From assembly GCA_030248135.1 (NCBI GenBank), contig JASANC010002128.1, positions 1 to 64,000 on the forward strand: 64,000 nucleotides of DNA. The letters are read 5' to 3'. This document shows, in pieces, positions 20,380 to 31,500 of the stretch (within the stretch, counting starts at the first letter, position 1; each line of letters opens with the position of its first letter). The translations under genes and the position numbers were made by a program. The notes below the pieces were generated by a model. That model saw nothing but the letters and a program-made list of their open reading frames with translations, was not told where the DNA came from and did no database searches. This DNA comes from Theristus sp. LFF4_11. Taxonomy: Eukaryota > Nematoda > Chromadorea > Monhysterida > Xyalidae.

Positions 20380-21684
20380 TTACATGTCAAAATTCGGGAA
20401 AACAAACAAACAATCATTCCCATACAACAATAAATAAACCAAAAAGGCCGTGCCGTACTTGTTTGGCAGCACAGCTTTCAGTTTATCCACCGAAGGCCAA
20501 TTTTTTAAACGCTCGTCCTTGTTGGGTACCGGCCAACTTTTTGGAGCCTCGTCCTTGTTGGGTACGGGCCAACTTTTTGGTGCGCCGTCCTTGTTGGGTA
20601 CTGGCCAGCTTTTTGGAGCCTCGTCCTTGTTGGGTACTGGCCAGCTTTTTGGAGCCTCGTCCTTGTTGGGTACGGGCCAACTTTTTGGTGCGCCGTCCTT
20701 GTTGGGTACTGGCCAGCTTTTTGGAGCCTCGTCCTTGTTGGGTACCGGCCAACTTTTTGGTGCGCCGTCCTTGTTGGGTACTGGCCAGCTTTTTGGAGCC
20801 TCGTCCTTGTTGGGTACGGGCCAAATTTTTGGTGCGCCGTCCTTGTTGGGTACCGGCCAACCTTTTGGTGCGCCGTCCTTGTTGGGTACTGGCCAGCTTT
20901 TTGGAGCCTCGTCCTTGTTGGGTACTGGCCAGTTTTTTGGAGCCTCGTCCTTGTTGGGTACGGGCCAACTTTTTGGAGCCTCGTCCTTGTTGGGTACTGG
21001 CCAGTTTTTTGGAGCCTCGTCCTTGTTGGGTACTGGCCAGCTTTTTGGAGCCTCGTCCTTGTTGGGTACCGGCCAACTTTTTGGTGCGCCGTCCTTGTTG
21101 GGTATTGGCCAGTTTTTTGGAGCCTCGTCCTTGTTGGGTACGGGCCAACTTTTTGGTGCGCCGTCCTTGTTGGGTACTGGCCAGCTTTTTGGAGCCTCGT
21201 CCTTGTTGGGTACGGGCCAACTTTTTGGAGCCTCGTCCTTGTTGGGTACCGGCCAACTTTTTGGTGCGCCGTCCTTGTTGGGTACTGGCCAACTTTTTGG
21301 AGCCTCGTCTTTGTTGGGTATCGGCCAACTTTTTGGAGCCTCGTCCTTGTTGGGCACGGGCCAACTTTTTGGAGCCTCGTCCTTGTTGGGTACCGGCCAA
21401 CTTTTTGGAGCCTCGTCCTTGTTGGGTACTGGCCAGCTTTTTGGAGCCTCGTCCTTATTGGGTACCGGCCAACTTTTTGGAGCCTCGTCCTTGTTGGGTA
21501 CTGGCCAGCTTTTTGGAGCCTCGTCCCTGTTGGGTATTGGCCAAGTTTTCGGAGCCTCGTCTTTGTTGGGTACGGGCCAATTTTTTGTGGGCTCCTTGCT
21601 TTCGGGTACTGGCAGTTCTTTTGGTTTTGCAACTACCGTCAGAAGTAGGAACGCTGACAAAAACAGCATAACTTTCGCTATCAT
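20380..21684 (-). CDS. Secreted protein made of about 30 copies of a 12-residue repeat
   Basis: The ATG at 21684 opens a signal peptide (MIAKVMLFLSAFLLLTVVA) followed by KPKELPVPESKEPTKNW and then about 30 tandem units of NKDEAPKSWPVP, encoded by a 36-bp DNA repeat (about 20510-21600). Units vary mainly at DE/DG, SW/NW and PVP/PIP. The C-terminus is RLKNWPSVDKLKAVLPNKYG followed by a hydrophobic tail. With a lysine/aspartate, proline and tryptophan every 12 residues and no cysteines, it resembles structural or cuticle/silk-like low-complexity secreted proteins, but I do not recognise a family. The repeat is open in several other frames on both strands because the 36-bp unit lacks stops; only this frame has a signal peptide. 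A donor-like GTACGG near the end means the last 30 or so residues could be intronic. Confidence 0.75.
   Translation of the reverse strand: MIAKVMLFLSAFLLLTVVAKPKELPVPESKEPTKNWPVPNKDEAPKTWPIPNRDEAPKSWPVPNKDEAPKSWPVPNKDEAPKSWPVPNKDEAPKSWPVPNKDEAPKSWPVPNKDEAPKSWPIPNKDEAPKSWPVPNKDGAPKSWPVPNKDEAPKSWPVPNKDEAPKSWPVPNKDGAPKSWPVPNKDEAPKNWPIPNKDGAPKSWPVPNKDEAPKSWPVPNKDEAPKNWPVPNKDEAPKSWPVPNKDEAPKNWPVPNKDEAPKSWPVPNKDGAPKGWPVPNKDGAPKIWPVPNKDEAPKSWPVPNKDGAPKSWPVPNKDEAPKSWPVPNKDGAPKSWPVPNKDEAPKSWPVPNKDEAPKSWPVPNKDGAPKSWPVPNKDEAPKSWPVPNKDERLKNWPSVDKLKAVLPNKYGTAFLVYLLLYGNDCLFVFPNFDM
20510..21600. repeat. 36-bp minisatellite encoding the 12-residue repeat
   Basis: On the plus strand the unit is CTTGTTGGGTACTGGCCAGC followed by TTTTTGGAGCCTCGTC. 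Two main versions (GGAGCCTCG and GGTGCGCCG) are interspersed, as are TACTGGCCAGC, TACCGGCCAAC and TACGGGCCAAC. The mixed pattern suggests repeated unequal exchange. Confidence 0.9.
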
Positions 21685-22143
21685 TTTGGCACTATTCAAA
21701 ATTCTTACCGGAAAACGAGGTCAAGATTCAAGAAAATTAAGTGTAGTTTGAAAGAAATATTGTTAACGTTTAAAATGTGCTTTTGCAATTTGCTGATTTG
21801 CAATTTATCTCACGTTACTGATTATCAGTTGAAAATCAACAAAAAACAAAGAAAACGCAAACACAGTTGCAGATGTCAACGATGGAATGCAACCATTTTG
21901 ACAGCGTAAAGTCGTAAAGTTACCGTATTACTGATTATCATCAACTTTATGGTGATCGTCACACACGGTTTTGACTGATACATAATTTTATCACGTTAAT
22001 GTAAAATGTAGTGGACTATTAGAAAACAACAGAGGGCACCCTTCGGTTTGGAGCAATGGGTTAGTGTAGTAGGACTGAGGGGGTTGAAAAAAAATTGTAT
22101 TTCGGTTTTTTCAATCCGAATATTTTTCGCCGATGCCCGTGCC
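21685..22143. promoter_or_regulatory. Upstream region of the repeat-protein gene
   Basis: AT-rich DNA upstream (minus direction) of the secreted repeat gene. TTACTGATTATCA occurs twice (near 21817 and 21928). No defined promoter element can be proved. Confidence 0.3.
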
Positions 22144-22872
22144 TAGAGATGTAACGGTCAAAATTTTTTTTATTTTTTTAAAGTAAAAAAATGAGCTTTT
22201 TTTTATTTATTTTTTAATTTTTGAAATTTTTTCTTTAATGTGCCCTGAAAATGCCGTTTTTGGCATAATTTTTCGAAAGTTCAACAAAAATTTTCTTTGA
22301 CTTTACCTTGTCAGTCACTTAGTCTTCAACGCTGCAGGTGGTATTCTGGATTGATTTATCGACTGTTTTCAGCCTTGGTGAGTGATGATCGACTCGCGCA
22401 TTGAAGTACTTGAGCGTCGCAAAGGCTAGTTCAACAAATTCCGATGCCGCTAAGGTGAGATAGAAGCAGAGAACTCACATTTACGCATCGTTTTTCAGGA
22501 TCTCGAAAGGTCGAAATTGCACTGTCTGCCACTGCAAGCGTAACTTCGTTGGTTGCTCGTTGCTGTTTCGCCTCGTGTCGTCAGCATGATCACACCGGTT
22601 TGTTGTTGAACTTGTTTCCGTGTTATTTGAGGTGAATTGAGAGGCAAAACACGAGACGTGATGTCGTCGGTGGGAAAATGGGGTCGCCGAAACCAAGTCT
22701 GAAATTTTCACCCTCCTCCCATATGAGTGGGGGTCATATGGTAAGTCGGTGGCTCCTCAGATGGTGATATTCGGACTCCCTGAAAAATTCTGATCAACTT
22801 TGAATTAAAAAAGTTTTTAAAAAAATATTTTTTTTTAAAAAGAAAAAAATAGGATTTTTTTTGACATCTCTA
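22144..22872. mobile_element. hAT-like MITE family C, copy 2
   Basis: 729 bp with TAGAGATGTAA / TTGACATCTCTA ends, nearly identical to the copy at 16150-16898. The flanks (CCCGTGCC and GGGGGTGC) do not match, so one side was probably rearranged. The 76-codon minus frame (22481-22711) is preserved with very few changes. Confidence 0.85.
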
Positions 22873-23350
22873 GGGGGTGCCGACCAAAAAGTGAGGGGGG
22901 GGGTCCAAACTATGGTAACGTGGGACCCCCCATGGGGTTTGATCAGTAGCGAAAGCGGGACCTCGGGTGAGGGGGGGGTGTTTGCCAATTTTTAGAGGGG
23001 GGGGTCAGGTGCCTTCTCGGTGAGGGGGGGGGGTGCACGGGCAGCAAATTTTCCTGAGGGGGGGGGTGCGCTGGCAGAAAAATTTCGTGAGGGGGGGTGC
23101 ACGGGATCGCACGGGTAATACCAAATTTTTGCCTTAGAAAAACACAGAAATTCTTGTAAAATACGGAATATTTTGTGCAAACAAGCTGCTTGTTTGGTCA
23201 GAAACAACAAAATCTATGCAGGGACAGACACAAACGTCAAGAAAAATGCAAAAATTACGGTATTTTTGGAAAAAATTGAGATGAGATTGACCACCGTGAG
23301 GGGGGGGGGTGCGATCCCGTGTTTTCTCGCGGAGGGGGGTGGGGGGGAGT
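22873..23350. repeat. G-run-rich repeat DNA
   Basis: Repeated GTGAGGGGGGGG-type runs with short unique spacers (for example 22892-22910, 22970-23110, 23300-23347). It resembles the body of element D and is probably another G/C-run element, interrupted by family A at 23351. No gene. Confidence 0.55.
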
Positions 23351-24084
23351 TAGGGTTGTTAAACAAAAATGAAAATTTTTTTTTTTAAAAAAAAGTGATT
23401 AAAAAAAAAAACAAAAATGCCGATTTTTAAAAAAAAAAAAAAAAAATTCGAAAAATTTTCTTCTAATATGTTCTGAAAACCTCAATTTTGGCACAATTTT
23501 TCGAAAGTTCAACAAAAATTTTCTTTGATTATACCTCGTAAAACCTTTAGCAGTCGATTTTGGGCCGTTTTACCGACTGATTTTAGGCTTCGACAACATC
23601 TGCGATGAAGTTTTTGAGCGTCCCACCCAAAGCTTAGCCTACCATTTCCGATGCAGATAAGGTGACGATTCGCCTCGCAGAGCGTCCGATTGTGCTCGCT
23701 GCTCCGTTTGCAAGCGCTACGTTGTCTGGTTGCTGCTTCGTGTCGTGTCGTCGCGACACCATCAGAAGAATTGATCGAATTTCAAGGCGGTATGTTTGTC
23801 TTCACTTTAGCATTAGCTTAGCTGGGGACAATTAGTGACGTTTTGGAGGTCAAAACACAAGAAGAGGCATGGTGACGGTTTGGAAAAGGGGTAATTGAGG
23901 TCACCAAAACAAAATCTGCAAAGTTCCGCCATACGGGAGTCATTCGGGAGGCGCTTGCATATCATATGTGGTTCTTCGGACTCCCTGATTGATTTAGCAC
24001 AACTTTGATTTTTGAAATTTTTAAAAAAAAAAATTTAAAAAAAAAAAACAAAAATGACGATTTTTGTTTTTTTTAACAACCCTA
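23351..24084 (-). mobile_element. hAT-like MITE family A, copy 5
   Basis: 734 bp in inverted orientation relative to 11263, ends TAGGGTTGTTAAAC / TTAACAACCCTA, with the exact 8-bp duplication GGGGGAGT (23343-23350 and 24085-24092). Confidence 0.9.
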
Positions 24085-24256
24085 GGGGGAGTCTAGTACC
24101 CGTGTCGAGGTAAAGGGGGGGAGGGGGGGTGCACGGGTATCTGCCCGTGCACGGGCAGGATTTTCGGCTGAGGGGGGGGTGGACCCCCCCCACCCATAGT
24201 TGTTCTAGGGGGGGGGGGGGCCTGGGGGGGGGCCCCCCCCCCCCCCAAAATTTTTT

Positions 24257-25471
24257 CGAATCTATCTCTATCAAACAGGTTTTTTCGGCTCAGCTATTAT
24301 CTATCTAAAAAGTTTTCTCAGCCAGCTATCTATCTGAAAATTTTTGTCTTCGAAGACATAGAATGAGTTAATTTTTGACCAAAATTGACCATTTTTGCTC
24401 GTAATTCTTGAAAATTTCGCTAATTGTAGGTAAAATACGCGTTTATACTTGATTTTTAGTGTATTTTTAGCATTATTTTGCTGTTTTTATAGCTTTTTAG
24501 CGTTTTAGCTATCTATCTATCAAATTTCAAAATTTTGACCGCCCCCCCCCAAAGTCACATGCCCCCCCCCCCGCGGCCCCCCCAAAATTTTCCAGCTATC
24601 TATCTATCTGGAAAATTTGCTCCAGCTATCTATATCGGCCCCCCCTAGGGTTGTTAAAAAAAACAAAAATCGTCATTTTTGTTTTTTTTTAAAAAAAAAA
24701 TTTTTTTTTTAAAAAAAAAATTTCAAAAATCAAAGTTGTGCTAAATCAATCAGGGAGTCCGAAGAACCACATATGATATGCAAGCGCCTCCCGAATGACT
24801 CCCGTATGGCGGAACTTTGCAGATTTTGTTTTGGTGACCTCAATTACCCCTTTTCCAAACCGTCACCATGCCTCTTCTTGTGTTTTGACCTCCAAAACGT
24901 CACTAATTGTCCCCAGCTAAGCTAATGCTAAAGTGAAGACAAACATACCGCCTTGAAATTCGATCAATTCTTCTGATGGTGTCGCGACGACACGACACGA
25001 AGCAGCAACCAGACAACGTAGCGCTTGCAAACGGAGCAGCGAGCACAATCGGACGCTCTGCGAGGCGAATCGTCACCTTATCTGCATCGGAAATGGTAGG
25101 CTAAGCTTTGGGACGCTCAAAAACTTCATCGCAGATGTTGTCGAAGCCTAAAATCAGTCGGTAAAACGGCCCAAAATCGACTGCTAAAGGTTTTACGAGG
25201 TATAATCAAAGAAAATTTTTGTTGAACTTTCGAAAAATTGTGCCAAAATTGAGGTTTTCAGAGCATATTAGAGGAAAATTTTTCGAATTTTTTTTTTTTA
25301 AAAAAAAAATCGGCATTTTTGTTTTTTTTTTTAATCACTTTTTTTTTTAAAAAAAAAAATTTTCATTTTTGTTTAACAACCCTAGCCCCCCCCCAACCCC
25401 TCGGCTCTGGAACAACTATGCCCCCACCCCCCCCCCCGCACTTTTGCTACTGGGTTTGATAGAGATAGATT
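24257..25471. mobile_element. Element M, inverted-repeat host of a family A copy
   Basis: TTCGAATCTATCTCTATCAA at about 24257 has its complement TTGATAGAGATAGATTCGAA at about 25450-25471. Between them are CTATCTATC repeats, C runs and the family A insertion at 24646-25384. The G/C runs at 24110-24256 belong to the surrounding repeat. Confidence 0.6.
24646..25384 (+). mobile_element. hAT-like MITE family A, copy 6 (nested in M)
   Basis: 739 bp with TAGGGTTGTTAAA / TTTAACAACCCTA ends and 8-bp duplication GCCCCCCC (24638-24645 and 25385-25392). Confidence 0.88.
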
Positions 25472-25568
25472 CGAAAGATGCAGATCAGCTGATCAGCATT
25501 CACAATCATTCTCACTCACATTCGGGTCGGCATTGAAATGAATTTCACATTTTTATCATATTCAGGAA

Positions 25569-28500
25569 ATGGCAGCAAAAACAAAACGGCCGCGTCATCA
25601 GGTGTCCGACGAAAAGAGCGACGATGAAGAGTCCAGCCCGAGCGAAGCCAGTGAACCAGTGAGTTGTTGTTATTAAGTTAACGACGGACGACAACGATAA
25701 ATTCAAAAATATAGATTATCGGATCGATTGTTTGTTTGCATCGTCTTCTTTTGAAATGTTTTTGAAATCAGTCTTATTTTGCCGTTGCGTTCAGTTTCTT
25801 CACTGAGTAGGGTTGTTAAAAATCAATCTGTAAAACCAAAACGGTCCAAATTCGACTGACGGTTTTACAAGGTAATGACCAGCAAAAATTATTGAACTGT
25901 CCATAGTGCCAAAAATAAGGTTTGCAGCCAATTAGAAAAAAATTTGAATTAAAAAATCAGCATTTTTGCTTTGTTTTAATGGAGTTTTTTAATTTTTGTT
26001 TAACAGCCCTATCGTCACTGACTCTTCTTGCTTGACTACCCAACAAATTGGTGATTCTTTGCTTTGCAGATTTTGAATGTCGATTTTGAAGCGTTTCCGT
26101 TGATCGATTTGGATAAAGATGGAATTGCGACGTTATTGAAACAGGTCGTTCGCTCATATTTTCTTTGTTTTCAAATTTTACTTTTTTTTCCAATGTGGTT
26201 TTAGTCTGATCAATGTTTTCAACATTCACTTAACAGCAACAAAAATACCCTTCATAACACCCATTTTGGTTTCTTCTATTTTCAGAGTTTCGTACAGTCG
26301 AAGATTGATCTCGGTGCATTAGCTGCGATGTTGATCAAGCAAAACCCGCTTGGTTGCGTTTATAAGGTGAATGAACGGCAACATTTTCGGTATTCATGAA
26401 GGACAGCGGGTTTCTGAAAAGCACTCGCAAACGAGCGGGTCGAAAACAAACACGCACACAAACAAACGGGTTTTTGACTGCGTTTTCCGCGTGCGTGCGT
26501 GTTTATTTTTTATTTTCTTGTTGTGGGCCTGCTGGTGGGTGTTTTTAACAGGTTTTCTTTCAATCCAGAGGTGCAGATCCGAACACAGCACTAACCTATA
26601 ATCAGCGCATTGTTTGGTTGAAGACAAAGTATTTTTTCAGACAACTGAAGAAGAAATGGCCGATGAGGACGAAGATGATGCCGTTTTCGGCTGTGTTTCT
26701 GTTTTACCACTGCACGACAATCAGGTAATTTGAATTCTGTTGAGTTTTTAAACAATTGATTTTACTAGTTTTGATTGAAAATTGTGTTTTTAATCTTTTC
26801 TGGAGTTTTCTTAGTGGGTGGAGACGGTAGCCGATTCGCTTTATCTGATTTCTTTGTCTTTATTTGACTCGTCTCGTGTTCGAGCTTGCCCTGTACTTGT
26901 CTTGTTACAATTGCTTGCTTTTTTGTTATAAAGGTCAGATCAGAACGACCATAACTGTTCGTGAGAAAGCCACTGACTCTCCATTGTGTATGCGTTGTGA
27001 ATTCAGATCACCGCTAGTTTATAGAGCCAATGCCAGTGAGCACTGCGTGAACAACAACGAAAACCAACAACATAAATCAACCACACCCATGGCGTCGTCG
27101 TCAACAGCCCCGGATCGACTCAGCTGCTGGGCGATTCGCCTTTTCATCGTTCACTTGTCACCTGATTCTCGCCCACTCCACGATTCCATCCTTCAAACGT
27201 TGCTTCACTGCTCGTCGGTGGCTGCCAAACTCGCACTTTTTTTGCTCAAGCGCTCCGTCGAGCGACGCTCTTCCACCGAAACGATCAATCTTGATTTTGG
27301 CGATTATAACGGTCGAACGTTGTCATTGCCGACAAAAACGTCCGATGCGAATGCGACGACTCCAACAGATCTCTACTGGTCAATCGTGGAGGCAGTCTTG
27401 ACGTCGACAACAGTTGAAAACCCGGCTCAAACAATTCCATGCAAGTACCTCTGTTTCGCGTTCGGCTCCCCAGAGGGCGTCCGTGTAAACTGCGGTTGCG
27501 GCGACGTCGCCGTCGTCGATATGACGCAAAATTTCTCGGCCGATTTTTCTCGCTCTTCTGAACTCGAGTGTTTCTCGGAACTGATCGACAGAAATCAGTT
27601 GGCACTTTTGCCCAGGACCGAATTGGCACAATATTTGGCCCGATTGGCCAGCGCGGCGCTGCATGAACTTGGCCATTGCTTCGGTCTGGTGCATACGCCT
27701 GGCGATGCGGATGTGATGGGCTGGAATTATGCGGCGGTGGTGCGAGACTCGATATGGCCGTTGGTGGAGTCTGAGCCAGCCGTTGAAGCGCCAATTTTGA
27801 ACAGGTACTGAGCAGGATCAAACTTTGAGAGCTGCATTTGTGTTTTGTTTGTTCGGATTCATCCATCAATTTGTAATGCCAGCGGCAAGCAAATCCAGCC
27901 AACAACCTGGCTTGAATATACTTGGGCGCAGAGGTGTGCACGCCACACAATTCTTGCTGGTACCGGCTCGGGTGGTTGCGCGACGTCGACCCCACCTCCA
28001 CCAAATTTTTCTCGCAAATTTAGTGTCACATTCTGCGTGCGAAGCGCGATTACAAATACAAATACATTTATACCGTATTACCTCTATTAAACCCCCCCCC
28101 CCCAAAATTAAACCCCCCCCCCCAAAAATAAACCCCCACCCCCTCGACAAGTTTCCAAATAATCCCCCCCCCAAAAATAAACCCCCATGGGGGTTTATTA
28201 GAAACCTGTTTGAAACACATACCTAGCGAATTCAGTGGCTGAATGCAGTGACATTGGTGAAATTGTGCTACCAAAGGCCCCAAAGGGATGAGTTAGTGGT
28301 AATTTCATTACAAAAGGCTGTTACAAAAGGAAATCTCTGTGAAAAGTAGAAGTTTCTGCGACTTCCTTCCTGCCATGGAAAGTATTTTTGCCATTTTGCT
28401 CACCCCTAAAAATGGTTTCCAAATAAACCCCCCCAAAAATAATCCCCCCCCCCCCAAAAATAAACCCCCACCCCCAGAAGTCGCTGAAGAAATAAACCCC

Positions 28501-31500
28501 CATGGGGGTTTATTAGAGGTAATACGGTATTTTCGAAGTTTATTCTATGTTTCGTTAGGAAAGTGGCTTTGACTCTCATTTCAATGAAAAACCGATAAAT
28601 TGTAACGTCTTCGCGTAGCGAAGAAAATTTTCAAAAATTACGCCCTGAGAACGCATTTTACCTTGCGATTTTTGGATGTCATCCTAAGTAGTTTGCTGTC
28701 TATGACATTTATTCACGTGTTAAAAAACGCAGATGTTTAGAAAAACGTGCGAACAAAAGCTTACGTAGGAGCTAGATGGACCAAGTGATCGTTGATACGG
28801 TCAAAATAACAAAAATATTCTTAGATTGAATTGAACGGTTATCAGCAAAACACTGAACAATCTAAAAAACGAACGATGAATTCGTGATCGCCAAATTAAA
28901 AAATGTCCACGTCCTGCGCCGGAGGCGCAGAAAAATTTTAAATCTGGGCGGAAAACTTCTTAAAAACAATGCCTTGAAATCTTCGAAAATTGAGAGAATC
29001 AAAAAAGCTGACCGAAACGACCTATTTCTTTGCGTCATACCAAATTATTTTGCGTCATTGACGCACGATTTCGCGTAAAAACCTGGATGTCTGTGCAACT
29101 CACATTTGCGGAATAAAATGTGCTTACCATCTACATGCGCAGCGCAATTTTTTTGCAACTTACTAAAGTACCACGACAGTCAGTCAATTGAAATCTTCGA
29201 ATTTAATTTTGAAGCAATTTTAATTTCACTTGTGAAAATTTTGTCTCTTCCACCTGAGGCGCTGCGGGACATCTGTGAATTAAAAGGATTGCAGCGATTT
29301 CAGCAGCTCACAACAAAAGCACAATAGCAGACCGTAATTTTGACTGATAAATGCGCGACATTGGCTATCGATTTCGATTTGTGTGTGTGTGGGCAATCAA
29401 ATTCATGTGTAAAACTTTTGTCTCTTTCAACTCCGACCGAGGCGCTGCGCGACGTAGCCCCCAGGCCCTGCGCGACGCGCGACGTTTGCCGGTACCGGTA
29501 CCCCCTAAGTACCCCCCGTGCACATCTCTGCTTGGGCGCCCGGGCCGGTTTTCATGCTAATTATTGTTGTCAGAGCTTGTCGTTGTTGTCAATTGAGATG
29601 CAAAAGATTCTCATTTTGCGCCGTGTTGCGTGTTTTCTGGTCTCCAAACTCAACCTGTTCTCACATTGCAGTCGTCACGCTCAATCGACGTCCCATCAAA
29701 CTGCGTCTTCCACTCGTTTCTATGCGGACGATTCGTACACGAGCAAATACTCCATATTGAAGAAACCGTTTGACATCTTCGACGAGACGTCTGTTCTGGT
29801 CTTGTCTCGTCGTCTTCGGCGACCGCCCAGCTCAAAGTGCAAACTAAGCACTGACGGCCTCGGAGTGCTGCGTCTTGATCCAATCGATGGTTCGGCTCCG
29901 GCTGACACGCACGGCAATTCCAATTCTGCTGAAGCGCACGAACAACACTGCCTTATTCATGTGGAACTACGAAACAGCAACAATGAGAAACGTCTCACAT
30001 ACTGGCGTCTTCTGTCGACTTCCATGTCGAAATTGGCGACCTCAAGGTGGCAGGTGCCAGCATTTGTCGCCAAATCCTATCCAACTGCAAAATTGGCAGT
30101 TTTATGCGCGCTCGGCTGTTTGCATTTGACTGGGGTGAATGAAGTCGTCCGTTGCGATCAGAATTGATGTTGATTGACGTGCTTTTGATGGTTTGATGTT
30201 TTCATTGGTTTTTCAATTTTGGCTTTATTGTTGGTCCACTTGTCGAGCTCAACTTTGTTTGATATCTTTGGGTTGAAACACGTGCTGGAGTTTTATGTTT
30301 GTGATGTGATTTGGTTTTCGGATGTTGTTGTGCGTCTGACGAAATTGATCTGTCGAATTTCTGCCGAATTTTATTTTACAAGTTTCCAAAAAAAAAGTTT
30401 CACAGTCTCTAGCTGGACTAAGAACTCAAAGAATTACGTTAAAGACACTCGTTTACTTGGGTGGGCTGGGACACTCACAAAATTGACACTCATGCTGCAC
30501 CCGAAGACGCATTTTCCGTTTGGTTTTCCAGCCGTGCATGAGTTCCATTGTGGAGCATCTGAGGAAACGAGCAGAAAAAAACGCCGCTGCCGATGTGAAG
30601 AAGCGGCTTCACGCGAGCTATCTGCGTAAACCGACGGAAGGGGAGAAACGAAACGTTGGCTTTTTGATCAACGAACGTATGGTGAACATTCCCGCGCAGA
30701 TCGCTGCGCCGTCGTTTCAGAGTTTGCGGTTGGTTGGAATGGTTTGTGTTTTTCAAATGGCACGTACGTTCGTGTTCACAGGGAAACTGCGAGTTGTGTG
30801 CAGCGCGCTGATTGGCTGCTTTTGAAATGAGTTTGTCTTCCTCAAAATGCAGCCAAACGCTCTTCACCTGCTGGGTCTGTCACAAGTAATGTCAACTTTC
30901 AATGCAAGTCCAAGAATTTGGATCTGAGCTGATACACTTATTGGATTGGCTTTTTGAAGCTAGTAGGACCATCAGCAAAGACAGCCAATCAGCAAGTTGC
31001 ACCTAATTTCACGCTTAACTGCTCAAGTCTTTTCAGAGACGACCTGAAATCAATGGGTCGCGATTTCGCGTTCACCCATTTCGTGTTGCTTTCGAAAATC
31101 CACAAACGCGCAGCCGATACACAGAGGCGGACAACAAAGAAACGAAATCAGCCCGCCGGCTCCAGTGGAAATACGGACGCTCAAGATGTGTGCTATTCAA
31201 ATCCGGAGGAAGAGCTGCTGTTTGAAGTACGGCTAGTGGTGCATTCATGAATGCGCAGCGACACAAATCGCATAGCTAATGCTAAATGTCATCATGAACG
31301 GAACAAAAAATCATTGACCACACAGTCTATTTATTTATCATATGCAATTTGCTGATTGGTTGGTGACCACTCGATGCATGCATTCTGTGCAGTGCAGTGC
31401 AGTTCTGACTCCGCCTCCACAGCGCTGTTTCAGCTGTGGCACACAGAAATAGACCATAGCTGAAGCTTAACTATGCGTACTGTTGCTAGTGCTAGAGTTC

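Noticed and set aside
20370..21751. 433-codon plus-strand repeat frames as genes
   Set aside because: No signal peptide or unique ends with coding character; the minus-strand frame has both.
27089..27811. Archaemetzincin identity for the nested protease
   Set aside because: The cysteines that follow the zinc motif in archaemetzincins are absent and the upstream sequence does not fit.
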